Shown in pieces: positions 14,750 to 22,712 of a stretch of DNA of 64,000 nt. The notes beneath the pieces are model-generated. The model had not been told where the DNA came from. It saw only the letters and a program-made list of their open reading frames with translations, and did no database searches. A program made the translations under genes and the position numbers. Each line of letters opens with the position of its first letter. Within the stretch, counting starts at the first letter, position 1. This DNA is from DATEOR01 sp046734455 (GTDB lineage: Bacteria > Actinomycetota > Thermoleophilia > Gaiellales > Gaiellaceae): contig JBKPRJ010000020.1 of assembly GCA_046734455.1 (NCBI GenBank), positions 1 through 64,000 of the forward strand, written 5' to 3'.

Positions 14750-15499
14750 GTGATCGACACACACGCGCACCTCGACGCTCTCGACGATGCGCCTCAGGCG
14801 CTCGCCCGCGCGCGCGAAGCGGGCGTCGGGCGCGTCGTCACGATCGGGACCACGCTCGACTCCTGCCGGGCGATGCTCGAGCTGGCCGAGCGGGAGGAGG
14901 GCGTCTTCGTGTCGCTCGGCCTCCACCCCCACGAGGCCGGTGAGGCAGGCCGGGGGGAAGTCGCCGAGCTCCGGAACCTGATCGACCACCCCAAGGCGGT
15001 CGCGGTGGGAGAGACCGGGCTCGACCACTTCCGCGACTACGCGCCGCACGACCGCCAGCTCGACCTTTTCCACGCCCAGACCGAGCTCGCCGTCGAGGCG
15101 GGCAAGCCCATCGTCGTGCACACCCGCGCGGCGGAGGAGGACACACTCGCCGTCTTGACCGCGCTCCCGGAGAACGCCCGGATCGTCCTGCACTGCTTCT
15201 CGTCGCTTCGGCTCCTCGGTGCCGCGCTCGACCGGCGCTGGTTCGTGTCCTTCGCCGGCAACGTCACCTACCCGAAGGCGACCGAGCTCCGCACCGCGGC
15301 GGCGCGCGTCCCTGCCGACCGCATCCTGGCCGAGACGGACAGTCCGTACCTCTCGCCGCAGGCCGTTCGGGGACGTCGCAACGAGCCTGCCCATGTCATG
15401 CACACGCTGGCCGTGCTCGCAGAGGCGCGGGGCGAGAATCCCGAAGAGCTCGGCCGGAAGATCGACGCCAACGCAACCGCGGCCTTCAGCCTCCCATGA
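14750..15499 (+). CDS. tatD: TatD family metal-dependent DNase/hydrolase
   Basis: A 249-residue amidohydrolase-fold protein. Metal ligands are visible: His-x-His in DTHAHLD at the N-terminus, Glu in AVGETGLD, His in PIVVHTRAAE and VLHCFSS, and Asp in AETDSPYL. TatD enzymes act as 3'-5' exonucleases in DNA repair. The GTG start at 14750 gives the expected first strand VIDTHAHL. The stop overlaps the rsmA ATG by 4 bases. The metG-tatD-rsmA-ispE order matches the mycobacterial arrangement, except that no rpf gene lies between tatD and rsmA. Confidence 0.93.
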   Translation: MIDTHAHLDALDDAPQALARAREAGVGRVVTIGTTLDSCRAMLELAEREEGVFVSLGLHPHEAGEAGRGEVAELRNLIDHPKAVAVGETGLDHFRDYAPHDRQLDLFHAQTELAVEAGKPIVVHTRAAEEDTLAVLTALPENARIVLHCFSSLRLLGAALDRRWFVSFAGNVTYPKATELRTAAARVPADRILAETDSPYLSPQAVRGRRNEPAHVMHTLAVLAEARGENPEELGRKIDANATAAFSLP

Positions 15500-16278
15500 A
15501 GCTGCCCGTCGCGTCCAATCGGGAGCTCGGCCAGCACTTCCTGGTCGACGAGAACATCCTCGGCGTCGCGGGGCGGCTCGCCGAGCTCGGCCCCGACGAC
15601 GTCGTCCTCGAGGTGGGCGCGGGCCTCGGAGTCCTCACGGTCTACCTCGCGGAGCGCCTGCGGCTCGTCCACGCCGTCGAGATCGACCGCGGGCTCGAGC
15701 CGCACCTCCGCGAGCGACTCGCCGGGCACGGCAACGTCGAGCTCTTCCTCGGCGACGCCCTGATGCTTCCGCTCGACGCGCTCGACCCACCCCCGAACAA
15801 GCTCGTCGCCAACCTGCCGTACCAGATCGCCACGCCGCTGATCGCGGAGAGCCTCGACGGTCTTCCCACGATCGGCCTCTGGTGCGTAATGGTGCAGCGA
15901 GAGGTGGCTGACCGGTTCTTCGCGGTCCCGGGGACGAAGAGCTACGGCGCCGTCTCGGTGCTTCTCCAGCTGACTGCCGAGCGCACCGGCTTCCATCCCG
16001 TCGCGCGCACGGTCTTCCGCCCGCCGCCGAACGTCGACTCGGCGCTCGTCGCATTCCGGCGAACGCGCACCTGGGGCCCGGAGTTCCAGCACCTGAAGGA
16101 GGTCGTCCAGGGTGCGTTCGCCCACCGGAGGAAGACCCTGGTGAACTCCGTCGAGCTTGCGCGCGGCGGCCGGTGCGACGCAGAGGGCGCGGTCGCGAAG
16201 CTCGGCCTGCCCGCAAACGTCCGCGCCGAGGCGCTCGCGCCCACGCAGTTCCTCGAGCTCGCGGAGCTCCTGCCGTGA
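15496..16278 (+). CDS. rsmA: 16S rRNA (adenine1518/1519-N6)-dimethyltransferase
   Basis: A 260-residue KsgA-type methyltransferase. The N-terminal LGQHFLVDENIL, SAM-binding motif I LEVGAGLGVLT, acidic loop AVEIDRGL and catalytic NLPY (VANLPYQIATPL) are all present. It dimethylates two adjacent adenines near the 3' end of 16S rRNA during 30S assembly. ATGA overlaps at its 5' end and GTGA at its 3' end couple it to tatD and ispE. Confidence 0.96.
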   Translation: MKLPVASNRELGQHFLVDENILGVAGRLAELGPDDVVLEVGAGLGVLTVYLAERLRLVHAVEIDRGLEPHLRERLAGHGNVELFLGDALMLPLDALDPPPNKLVANLPYQIATPLIAESLDGLPTIGLWCVMVQREVADRFFAVPGTKSYGAVSVLLQLTAERTGFHPVARTVFRPPPNVDSALVAFRRTRTWGPEFQHLKEVVQGAFAHRRKTLVNSVELARGGRCDAEGAVAKLGLPANVRAEALAPTQFLELAELLP

Positions 16279-17099
16279 ACCGTCTTCCCGCGGCCGCGAA
16301 GATCAACCTCGCGCTGCTCGTCGGCCCCACGCGTGAGGACGGTCTGCACGAGATCGTCACCGTCATGCAGCGGATCGATCTCTGCGACACAGTCGAGATC
16401 GAGCCCGCCGAGAGCTTGGCCGTCGACGGGTTTCGGAAGGACACGATTGTGCGCACGGCGCTCGAGCAGCTCGCGGCGGCGGCCGCAGCCGAGCCGCGCT
16501 GGCGCGCGAAGATCCGCAAGCGAATCCCGCTCACTGCCGGGCTCGGCGGCGGGAGCGCCGACGCGGCCGCCGCGCTCGTGCTCGCCAACCCGCTCCTCGA
16601 CGAGCCCCTTTCGGCCGCTCGCCTCGCCGAGCTCGCCGCCGACATCGGGGCCGACGTCCCCTTCTTCCTGGAGCCTGGCCCGAAGCTCGCGGAGGGAGCC
16701 GGTGAGCGGCTCACGGAGCTCGAACTGCCACAGGACTTCTGGGTGGTTCTCGCGCTTCCGCGGCGCTCGGCCAAGACCTCGACCGCGGACGTCTACGCCC
16801 GCTTCGACGCGACCGGAGCGGCCGCAGGATTCGAAGAGCGGCGCTCGGCTCTCGCCGAAGCACTCGCCTCCGTGCGCCGCCCGCGCGACTTCGCCGCCTT
16901 TCCCTCCAACGACCTCGTCGCTGCAGCGGGCAGGCCGCGCACGGTCGACAACCTCCTCGACAACGGCGCCTTCCGCGCCGACGTCAGCGGCGCCGGCCCG
17001 GCCGTCTACGGGCTCTTCCACCACCTCGCGGACGCGAAGCGCGCCGCGCGCGGCCTCCGAGTCTCCGCGCGGACCTGGGTGGTTGCCCCCGTCTGGTAG
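16275..17099 (+). CDS. ispE: 4-diphosphocytidyl-2-C-methyl-D-erythritol kinase
   Basis: A 274-residue GHMP kinase of the MEP isoprenoid pathway. The N-terminal AAAKINLALLVG holds the conserved substrate Lys. The glycine-rich ATP loop is PLTAGLGGGSADAAAAL, and the C-terminal motif is SGAGPAVYGLF. The start is the GTG at 16275, overlapping the rsmA stop. It indicates that this organism makes isoprenoid precursors by the non-mevalonate route. The stop TAG contributes to a -10-like box for the next gene. Confidence 0.95.
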   Translation: MNRLPAAAKINLALLVGPTREDGLHEIVTVMQRIDLCDTVEIEPAESLAVDGFRKDTIVRTALEQLAAAAAAEPRWRAKIRKRIPLTAGLGGGSADAAAALVLANPLLDEPLSAARLAELAADIGADVPFFLEPGPKLAEGAGERLTELELPQDFWVVLALPRRSAKTSTADVYARFDATGAAAGFEERRSALAEALASVRRPRDFAAFPSNDLVAAAGRPRTVDNLLDNGAFRADVSGAGPAVYGLFHHLADAKRAARGLRVSARTWVVAPVW

Positions 17100-17102
17100 C
17101 GT
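17097..17102 (+). promoter_or_regulatory. -10 box overlapping the ispE stop
   Basis: TAGCGT begins at the ispE stop codon and ends 9 bases before the ATG of the membrane protein at 17112, so it could drive that gene separately from ispE. Confidence 0.4.
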
Positions 17103-17111
17103 CGCGCCGCC

Positions 17112-17471
17112 ATGGACGAACCCCGCACGATCGAGCATCGCGAGAGCAGCTCGGCCCGCTGGCTCAGGGATCGCCGCCTCCGCATCGCGCTGCTGATCGC
17201 CTTTGTCGAGAGCCTGATCGTCCTCTTCAGCGACCATGGCTGGCGCTACGTGATCATCGCAGCGGTTCTGGCCGTCCTCGCCTACTGGTTCGTCGGCCGG
17301 CGCAAGCACGGCACGATCTACGAGATCACGTGGATCGCCGCTACCTCGCAGCTCCTTGCGGTGCTCGTCCCCGTGCTCTGGGTGCTCGTGAAGACGCTCG
17401 CGCTGATCGTCCTCATCGGCCTCGCCGTCTTCCTGCTGGCCGCGCTGCTCCTCGACCGGAAAGTAGAGTGA
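17112..17471 (+). CDS. Small polytopic membrane protein, unknown function
   Basis: A 119-residue protein with three hydrophobic segments (about 25-40, 47-60 and 75-112). The N-terminus is charged and cytoplasmic-looking (MDEPRTIEHRESSSARWLRDRR), and the last two helices run nearly together. I do not recognise the family. It sits between ispE and tRNA-Gln, and a TAGCGT box that overlaps the ispE stop may drive it. Confidence 0.7.
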   Translation: MDEPRTIEHRESSSARWLRDRRLRIALLIAFVESLIVLFSDHGWRYVIIAAVLAVLAYWFVGRRKHGTIYEITWIAATSQLLAVLVPVLWVLVKTLALIVLIGLAVFLLAALLLDRKVE

Positions 17472-17483
17472 GCCGCGATCCGG

Positions 17484-17557
17484 TGGGGCGTAGCCAAGTG
17501 GTAAGGCAGCGGGTTTTGGTCCCGTGACCGGAGGTTCGAATCCTCCCGCCCCAGCCA
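17484..17557 (+). tRNA. tRNA-Gln (anticodon TTG), CCA encoded
   Basis: The acceptor stem TGGGGCG pairs with CGCCCCA (17547-17553), with discriminator G17554 and an encoded CCA at 17555-17557. The anticodon stem GCGGG/CCCGT encloses a 7-base loop with TTG at 17516-17518, reading CAA/CAG codons. The T arm GGAGG-TTCGAAT-CCTCC is perfect. The D arm AGCCAAGTGGTAAGGC is normal. The gene lies in the short gap between a membrane protein gene and the glmU-like gene. Confidence 0.95.
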
Positions 17558-17563
17558 TAACGT
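17558..17563 (+). promoter_or_regulatory. -10 box for the glmU-like gene
   Basis: TAACGT begins one base after the tRNA CCA end and finishes 7 bases before the ATG at 17571, consistent with a leaderless transcript separate from the tRNA. Confidence 0.45.
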
Positions 17564-17570
17564 CGCTCCC

Positions 17571-18548
17571 ATGACCCCCTTCCTCGCGGCAGTCGTGATG
17601 GCGGCAGGGCTGGGAACGCGCATGCGCTCCGACCGCCCGAAGCACCTGCACCCGCTGCTCGGCCGGCGGCTGCTCGACTGGTCGATCGAGCCCGTCCTGG
17701 CTCTTGAGCCGGACCCGCTCGTGGTCGTCTGCTCGCCGGCGACGAAGGAGGAGCTCGAGGGCACGCTTCCGCCCGGCGCGACCCTCGCCGTCCAGCAGGA
17801 GCCGCGTGGCACCGGCGATGCGGTCGCCGCGGCGCGCCCGGCGCTCGAAGGCTTCGAGGGAGACGTTTTCGTGCTCGACGGCGCCGCGCCGCTTCTCACC
17901 ACCGAGCTCCTCTCGGCGCTCCTCGACGAGCACCGCCGCGGCGAGGCCGCGATCACCGTGCTCTCCATCGAGCCCGACGAGCCGCTTCCGTACGGCCGCA
18001 TCCTCCGCGACGACGACGGATCCCTCCACGCGATCGTGGAGGAGAAGGACGCCTCGGCCGAGGAGCGGGCGATCCGCGAGCTGAACACCTCCATCTACGT
18101 CTTCCGGGCGGCCGACCTCTGGCCGGCTCTCGAGGCGCTCGATCCCGCCAACGCCCAGGGCGAGCTCTACCTCACCGATGCGGTGCGCAATCTCGTCGAA
18201 GCCGGGCGGAGCGCAGCCGTTTATTGTGCTCCTGTGGCCGACATGGGTCTCGGCGTGAACACGCGGGCCGAGCTGGCGGAGGCCGCCGCCGAGCTCCGCC
18301 GCCGAATTGTCGAGGAGCACATGGCCGCCGGAGTGGCGGTCACGGACCCGGCAACCACGTGGATCGACCCCGATGTCGTCATCGAGGCAGAGGCGGTGAT
18401 CGAGCCCTTCGCGGTCCTCCGCGGGAAGACGGTCGTCCGCTCCGGTGCCGTGATCGGACCGCATGCGGTCGTGGAGGATTACGAAGTCGGCTCAGGGCAG
18501 GTCGTCCCGCCGTTCACACATGTCCGCGCGGACGGTGCCGAAGCGTGA
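17571..18548 (+). CDS. GlmU-like nucleotidyltransferase, C-terminally short
   Basis: A 325-residue protein. The N-terminal uridylyltransferase fold has MAAGLGTRMRSDRPKHLH (residues 10-27), EPRGTGDAVAAA, PYGRILRDDDG, VEEKDA and LNTSIYVF. Only two or three left-handed beta-helix turns follow, and the chain ends before the acetyltransferase residues of full-length GlmU (about 450-480 residues). In addition, the metal-binding Asp of the GDVPLL loop is Ala here (VLDGAAPLL). It may be a monofunctional or altered UDP-GlcNAc pyrophosphorylase. The place next to prs matches the usual glmU-prs order. Confidence 0.8.
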   Translation: MTPFLAAVVMAAGLGTRMRSDRPKHLHPLLGRRLLDWSIEPVLALEPDPLVVVCSPATKEELEGTLPPGATLAVQQEPRGTGDAVAAARPALEGFEGDVFVLDGAAPLLTTELLSALLDEHRRGEAAITVLSIEPDEPLPYGRILRDDDGSLHAIVEEKDASAEERAIRELNTSIYVFRAADLWPALEALDPANAQGELYLTDAVRNLVEAGRSAAVYCAPVADMGLGVNTRAELAEAAAELRRRIVEEHMAAGVAVTDPATTWIDPDVVIEAEAVIEPFAVLRGKTVVRSGAVIGPHAVVEDYEVGSGQVVPPFTHVRADGAEA

Positions 18549-18656
18549 CTCCGGGGTACGTCCAGCCGTGCAGGAACAATGTCTCAGTTGCGCGAGTGGA
18601 GATTGACCGCGATGCTTTGTGTGGCGTCGCGGGGTTGATCGACCAGGAAGGCAACG

Positions 18657-19730
18657 GTGGAAAGCGGAACGACTGAGCTGACCAGGCTGCCGGGCCTCGA
18701 AGTGCCCGAGGCGCCGGTTCCCCAGGCGAGTGGGGAGCGCGGCCGCTGGATCGAGCGCGGCCCCTCCGGAAAGCTCATGCTGTTCTCGGGCCGCTCGAAC
18801 CCCGAGCTCTCGGAGCGAATCGCGGAGATACTCGACATCTCCCTCGGCGAGGTCGAGCTCGAGACCTTCGCGAACGGCGAGACCTACTGCCGCTACTGCG
18901 AGTCCATCCGGGGCGCCGACGTGTTCCTCGTCCAGTCGTGTCACGGGCGCCACACGAACGACCACCTGATGGAGCTCATGATCATGATCCAGGCCGCCAA
19001 GCTCGCCTCGGCGAACCGGATCACCGCGGTCATGCCCTGGTATCCCTACTCGCGGCAGGACAAGAAGTCGGCCCCACGAGAGCCCATCACCGCGAAGCTC
19101 GTCGCCGACATGCTCGTCGCGGCTGGCGTCGACCGCATCCTCACGATGGATCTCCACGCTGGCCAGATCCAGGGCTTCGTCTCCCTCCCGGTCGACCACA
19201 TGACCGCCCTCCCGCTCTTCGCCCAGTACTACCGCGACAAGGGCCTGCACGGGGACGGCGTCGTCGCGGTCTCGCCGGATCCAGGCCGCGCGAAGATGGC
19301 GCGCAAGTTCGGGGAGATGCTCGAGGCCGACCTCGCGATCATGAACAAGACGCGCCCGGCCCGAGACTCGGCCGCGGTCACCGAGGTGATCGGCCGCGTC
19401 AAGGGCAAGGTCGCGATCATGACCGACGACATCATCGTCACCGGCGGGACGCTCATCGCCGGCGCGCAGGCCCTTAAGGACGCGGGTGCGACCGAGGTTT
19501 ACGCGTGCGCCACGCACGCGCTCATCCCCGAGAGCGCGTTCGAGAAGCTCGGGCAAAGCCAGCTCCGGGAGATCGCCGTCACGGACACGGTGCCGGTGAA
19601 CCCGCTTCTGCGGCCAGACAACTTCCCCGAGCCGCTCACCGTCTCGATCCTCCTCGCGGACACGATCAAGAACGTCTTCTCGGACGAGTCCGTCTCGGCG
19701 ATCTTCGCCGGCGAGAACCAGCTCTTCTAG
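18657..19730 (+). CDS. prs: Ribose-phosphate pyrophosphokinase
   Basis: A 357-residue PRPP synthetase. Key elements: FSGRSNPELSERIAEIL at the start of the fold, FANGETYCRYCESIRGAD, the flexible loop YSRQDKK, the metal His in MDLHAGQIQGF and the PRPP-binding DDIIVTGGTLIAG. It makes PRPP from ribose 5-phosphate and ATP for nucleotides, His and Trp. About 37 extra N-terminal residues precede the fold. The GTG start at 18657 is preceded by AGGAAGG. The 108-bp gap upstream shows no clear promoter. Confidence 0.95.
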   Translation: MESGTTELTRLPGLEVPEAPVPQASGERGRWIERGPSGKLMLFSGRSNPELSERIAEILDISLGEVELETFANGETYCRYCESIRGADVFLVQSCHGRHTNDHLMELMIMIQAAKLASANRITAVMPWYPYSRQDKKSAPREPITAKLVADMLVAAGVDRILTMDLHAGQIQGFVSLPVDHMTALPLFAQYYRDKGLHGDGVVAVSPDPGRAKMARKFGEMLEADLAIMNKTRPARDSAAVTEVIGRVKGKVAIMTDDIIVTGGTLIAGAQALKDAGATEVYACATHALIPESAFEKLGQSQLREIAVTDTVPVNPLLRPDNFPEPLTVSILLADTIKNVFSDESVSAIFAGENQLF

Positions 19731-19736
19731 CCCGGC

Positions 19737-20108
19737 ATGAAGGGTTGCGAACCCCTTGGCTGGCCGATGTGGGTCGGCGTGGTCGTGGACGACCTGGAGC
19801 GGCAGAGAAGGTTCTGGGGAGATCTGCTCGGAGTGCCCGAGGCCGGGTCCGCGCCCGACTACGTCCAGTTCGAAATGGGCGGCGGAAGGATCTTCGAGCT
19901 CGTCCAGCGCTCGGAGCTAGCGCAGTACGACGGCCTACGCTTTCAGGTCGGGTTCGCCGTCGACGACATCGAGGATGCGCGGGGCAGGCTGATCGAGGCG
20001 GGGGTGGAGCCTCTCACGGAGATCGAGGGCGAGGAGTCCAGGTGGGCGTACTTCCGTGACCCGGAAGGAAACGTCTTCGAAATCACGCAGAGGGCGGGCG
20101 GCGCCTAG
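19737..20108 (+). CDS. VOC family protein
   Basis: A 123-residue vicinal-oxygen-chelate protein with two modules: MWVGVVVDDLERQRRFWGDL at the start and WAYFRDPEGNVFEITQ at the end. FQVGFAVDDIEDARGRLIEAG opens the second half. It lacks a clear N-terminal metal His, so it may be a binding protein rather than an enzyme. It begins 7 bases after the prs stop, and its own stop lies in a CTAG (20105-20108) shared with the GFA gene. Confidence 0.75.
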   Translation: MKGCEPLGWPMWVGVVVDDLERQRRFWGDLLGVPEAGSAPDYVQFEMGGGRIFELVQRSELAQYDGLRFQVGFAVDDIEDARGRLIEAGVEPLTEIEGEESRWAYFRDPEGNVFEITQRAGGA

Positions 20109-20503
20109 CCGCCTTCGTCGTCGATGCCGTCGGGCAGCTGGATCCAAGAGTGCCGGCGCGATTCGTACACGGAAACTTTGGGCGCGGGAAAGGCCGGGTC
20201 CGCAAAGCCACCGACGGGGATCGCCACGACGTCGGGCTGCGAACCGAGCATGTAGAAGACGGTCGACCCGCACTCAGGGCAGAAGCTGAGCCGCCGCTCC
20301 TCGCCGTCGTCGTCGGCGTAGCGGACGTACTCCTTGTATTCGCCCTCGCTGCGGAACCCCTCGATCGGAAAGCGCGCCTGGTAGCCGAATGCGCTCCCAG
20401 TGCGCCTCTTGCATGCAAGGCAGTGGCAGATCGAGATGCGAACCGCCTCGCCTTCCACCGTGGCGCGCAGCTGTCCGCAGCTGCACGTGGCCTGTCGAGT
20501 CAT
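20105..20503 (-). CDS. GFA/CENP-V domain zinc protein
   Basis: A 132-residue protein of the glutathione-dependent-formaldehyde-activating (GFA) fold. Zinc-binding cysteines appear as CSCGQL, CHCLACKR and CPECGS, in the family order. Most members have no proven enzymatic role despite the family name. The ATG at 20503 is 7 bases from the -10 box TAGGAT (20511-20516), so it is probably leaderless and monocistronic. Confidence 0.87.
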   Translation of the reverse strand: MTRQATCSCGQLRATVEGEAVRISICHCLACKRRTGSAFGYQARFPIEGFRSEGEYKEYVRYADDDGEERRLSFCPECGSTVFYMLGSQPDVVAIPVGGFADPAFPAPKVSVYESRRHSWIQLPDGIDDEGG

Positions 20504-20510
20504 TGCGTCG

Positions 20511-20516
20511 ATCCTA
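20511..20516 (-). promoter_or_regulatory. -10 box for the GFA gene
   Basis: TAGGAT on the minus strand ends 7 bases before the ATG at 20503. The region upstream contains the terminator of the preceding gene (20534-20557). Confidence 0.5.
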
Positions 20517-20533
20517 GCCAGCCGGAGAAGAGA

Positions 20534-20557
20534 GAGGCCCCGCTGGCGCGGGGCCTC
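20534..20557 (-). terminator. Rho-independent-type terminator of the secreted-protein gene
   Basis: A perfect 10-bp stem (GAGGCCCCGC and its complement) with a 4-base loop begins 23 bases after the stop of the minus-strand gene at 20581. On the minus strand it is followed by the pyrimidine-rich TCTCTTCTCC rather than a pure T tract, as is common in GC-rich genomes. Confidence 0.7.
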
Positions 20558-20580
20558 CGTTGGACCAGGTCAGGCTTCGA

Positions 20581-20922
20581 CTAGCCGCCGAAGCAGACCT
20601 CGAGCGAGTCGATCCCCTTGCCGTCGCAGTTGTGCTGCGAGCCGTCTTCGCGGGCCGGCGGAAGCACTCCGCCCGGCGCGTGGATGAACGTCGAGGTCGA
20701 GATGGTGCCGTCGGTGAGCGCGACGAACGCGCCGTGCGGCTTCTCATCGGTGCCCGGGTTGTTCTTCAAAGGCGTGAACTCGTCGGTGTTGATGTTCACG
20801 ATTCCTACCGCGCCCGCGGTCGGCGGCTTCTTCGCCACCGTGCAGTCGAACGCGAACGCCGGAACAGCGATGGTGAGCGCGAACGCACTCGCGAGCAGCA
20901 ACGCTGCCAGCTTCCTTCTCAT
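20581..20922 (-). CDS. Secreted small protein of unknown function
   Basis: A 113-residue protein with a clear Sec signal peptide (MRRKLAALLLASAFALTIA, cleavage near PAFA-FDC). The mature part of about 88 residues contains three cysteines (FDCTVAKK, HNCDGKG, EVCFGG) and an Asn/Thr-rich middle. I do not recognise a family. The start ATG is preceded by a strong Shine-Dalgarno (GGAAGGGGAA), in contrast to the many leaderless genes nearby. A hairpin terminator follows, so it is monocistronic. Confidence 0.7.
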   Translation of the reverse strand: MRRKLAALLLASAFALTIAVPAFAFDCTVAKKPPTAGAVGIVNINTDEFTPLKNNPGTDEKPHGAFVALTDGTISTSTFIHAPGGVLPPAREDGSQHNCDGKGIDSLEVCFGG

Positions 20923-21035
20923 TGGTGGTTCCCCTTCCGCAGTTGATGTACGGCCGGGAGGCTACCGAACTCGCTCGAGTCGCTGGTCCGCGGGATTCGA
21001 GCACGGGTCCCCTGCGGAAGCCAAGATGCCGTCGG

Positions 21036-21041
21036 TACACT
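21036..21041 (+). promoter_or_regulatory. Possible -10 box for rplY
   Basis: TACACT fits TANNNT and ends 12 bases before the rplY ATG at 21054. No -35 was seen. It would give a leader of only a few bases. Confidence 0.35.
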
Positions 21042-21053
21042 TCTCCGCCGGAA

Positions 21054-21773
21054 ATGGCAGGAGAGCGAGTCAGGCTGCAGGTGCAGGCGAGGGATTCCCG
21101 CGGAAGCGCGGAGTCGCGTCGCCTGCGCGAGCAAGGTCTCATCCCGGGCGTTCTCTACGGCAACGGGGACACGGCGCATCCGTTCTGCATCGAGGAGCGT
21201 GAGCTCCGCAAGGCACTGACCGGGGACCACGGCCTGCACGCCATCCTGGACGTCATCCTCGAGGGCCAGCAGAAGGCCCACCACGCGGTGGTCAAGGACT
21301 ACCAGCTCGATCCCACGCGGGCCCGACTGCTCCACATCGATCTCCACGAGGTGCGGCTCGACCAGGCGATTCAGACGAACGTCGTCGTCGAGCTCACCGG
21401 CGAGGCTGCCGGCCAGAAGGAAGGCGGCGTGCTCAGCCAGATCAACCGCGAGGTGCGTGTTGAGGCGCTCCCGATGGAGGTGCCCGACCACCTCGAGCTG
21501 GACGTTTCCGCGATGGTCATCGGCGACAGCCTGCGGCTTTCCGACCTGCGGGTGCCCGAGGGTGTGAAGCTCCTCGACGATCCCGAGACCGTGCTCGCGA
21601 CGGTCAGCCCGCCGACCAAGGAGCCGGAGCCCGAGGAAGTCGAGCCCGAGGAAGGCGAGGAGATCGAGGGCGAGGAGGGCGAAGAGGGCGCCGAGGGCGA
21701 GGGCGAGGCGGCTGCCGAGGGCGGCGAGCCGGAGGCGGAAGCCGCCGGCGAAGAGCAGAACGCCGAGGGTTAG
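21054..21773 (+). CDS. rplY: 50S ribosomal protein bL25 (CTC form)
   Basis: A 239-residue protein of the general-stress CTC type: an N-terminal L25 domain (about 1-95, RLREQGLIPGVLYGNG) that binds 5S rRNA, then the TL5/CTC C-terminal beta domain. The last 45 residues are almost entirely Glu, Gly and Ala, an acidic low-complexity tail. The ATG at 21054 starts the L25 fold directly. It is followed three bases later by pth, the usual rplY-pth pairing. Confidence 0.93.
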   Translation: MAGERVRLQVQARDSRGSAESRRLREQGLIPGVLYGNGDTAHPFCIEERELRKALTGDHGLHAILDVILEGQQKAHHAVVKDYQLDPTRARLLHIDLHEVRLDQAIQTNVVVELTGEAAGQKEGGVLSQINREVRVEALPMEVPDHLELDVSAMVIGDSLRLSDLRVPEGVKLLDDPETVLATVSPPTKEPEPEEVEPEEGEEIEGEEGEEGAEGEGEAAAEGGEPEAEAAGEEQNAEG

Positions 21774-21776
21774 CCC

Positions 21777-22376
21777 ATGCGGCTGTTTCGTCGGGGCGAC
21801 CAGGCCTCGACAATCGACCTTCTGGTCGTCGGGCTCGGCAATCCGGGGCGCGAGTACGCGTCGACGCGCCACAACGTCGGCTTCATGGTCGCCGACGAGC
21901 TGGCGAGGCGGCACGATGGTTCGTGGCGCTCGAAGTTCTCCGGCGAGGTCGCGGACGTTCGTCTCGACGGCGCGCGCCTCACGCTGCTGAAGCCGCAGAC
22001 GTACATGAACGAGTCGGGGCGGTCGGCTTCTGCCGCGGCGAAGTTCTACAAGGTGGACCCCGCGAATCTGCTGGCCGTCCATGACGAGGTCGATCTCGAT
22101 CTGGGGCGGATGCAGGCACGGCTCGGAGGCGGGCTGGCCGGGCACAACGGGTTGCGCTCCTTGGCCTCGGCACTACGGACGCCGGAGTTCCTCCGGCTGC
22201 GGATCGGCGTGGGGCGGCCGGAGCGCGGCGATCCGCGGCCCGTTTCCGACTGGGTGCTCTCGCCGTTCGAGACGGATGTCGACGTGGGGGCGTTGGTGGC
22301 GCGCGCGGCCGACGCGGTCGAGACACTGGTGCGCGAGGGGCTCGAAGAGACGCAGCAGCGCTTCAACGAGCGCTGA
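21777..22376 (+). CDS. pth: Peptidyl-tRNA hydrolase
   Basis: A 199-residue enzyme that rescues tRNA from prematurely released peptidyl-tRNA. The active-site stretch LGNPGREYASTRHNVGF holds the catalytic His; the conserved Asn is in TYMNESG, the Asp in VHDEVDL, and GGGLAGHNGLRS binds the substrate. The length is typical. It directly follows rplY and precedes mfd, as in other actinobacteria. Confidence 0.95.
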   Translation: MRLFRRGDQASTIDLLVVGLGNPGREYASTRHNVGFMVADELARRHDGSWRSKFSGEVADVRLDGARLTLLKPQTYMNESGRSASAAAKFYKVDPANLLAVHDEVDLDLGRMQARLGGGLAGHNGLRSLASALRTPEFLRLRIGVGRPERGDPRPVSDWVLSPFETDVDVGALVARAADAVETLVREGLEETQQRFNER

Positions 22377-22471
22377 TCGCCTTTCGGCGCATTTCACGCA
22401 CCGCGTGTGCGAGTTTTCGGGCTACGCTCGAAAGCGGGTGGAGGTGTGGGGTGGCCCCGGGGGCTAGGCCC

Positions 22472-22690
22472 TCAAAACCCTTCCGGCAGGTGCGCTTCAT
22501 CCACGCGCACCCGCACGTACGGACCCACACCGGTGCGCCCGTACTCGACCCGCCACGCGTTGACCGGCACCCCCGCCAGCGCCTCTGCATGCTTCGCCCG
22601 CCAGTCCTCGAACCGCGCCACCGCATCCGGCGGCTCGAACGACGCCACCAGCTTTGGTCGGAACCCGATCGGTAGCAGCTCTCCGGCCAC
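22472..22690 (-). CDS. Small hypothetical protein
   Basis: A 72-residue protein (starts MAGELLPIGFRPKLVASFEP; ends VRVRVDEAHLPEGF) with no hydrophobic segment and no family I recognise. Support comes from its promoter: TAGGGT (22702-22697) ends six bases before the GTG at 22690, the same leaderless arrangement seen for well-recognised genes here. It occupies the gap between pth and mfd. The 95 bases between the pth stop and its own stop hold nothing I can name. Confidence 0.5.
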   Translation of the reverse strand: MAGELLPIGFRPKLVASFEPPDAVARFEDWRAKHAEALAGVPVNAWRVEYGRTGVGPYVRVRVDEAHLPEGF

Positions 22691-22696
22691 GGGTAG

Positions 22697-22702
22697 ACCC
22701 TA
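22697..22702 (-). promoter_or_regulatory. -10 box for the 22472-22690 gene
   Basis: TAGGGT on the minus strand ends 6 bases before GTG 22690. The mfd -10 box (22713-22718) lies only 10 bases away on the other strand. Confidence 0.45.
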
Positions 22703-22712
22703 ACGCGGCGGC

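Noticed and set aside
15942..18464. 840-residue minus-strand open frame opposite rsmA, ispE, tRNA-Gln and the glmU-like gene
   Set aside because: It crosses a tRNA and three recognisable plus-strand genes, and has Arg/Glu/Gly-biased shadow composition.
22377..22471. G-rich gap between pth and the small minus-strand gene as a possible structured RNA
   Set aside because: I found no clear stem longer than a few pairs and no tRNA-like arms.
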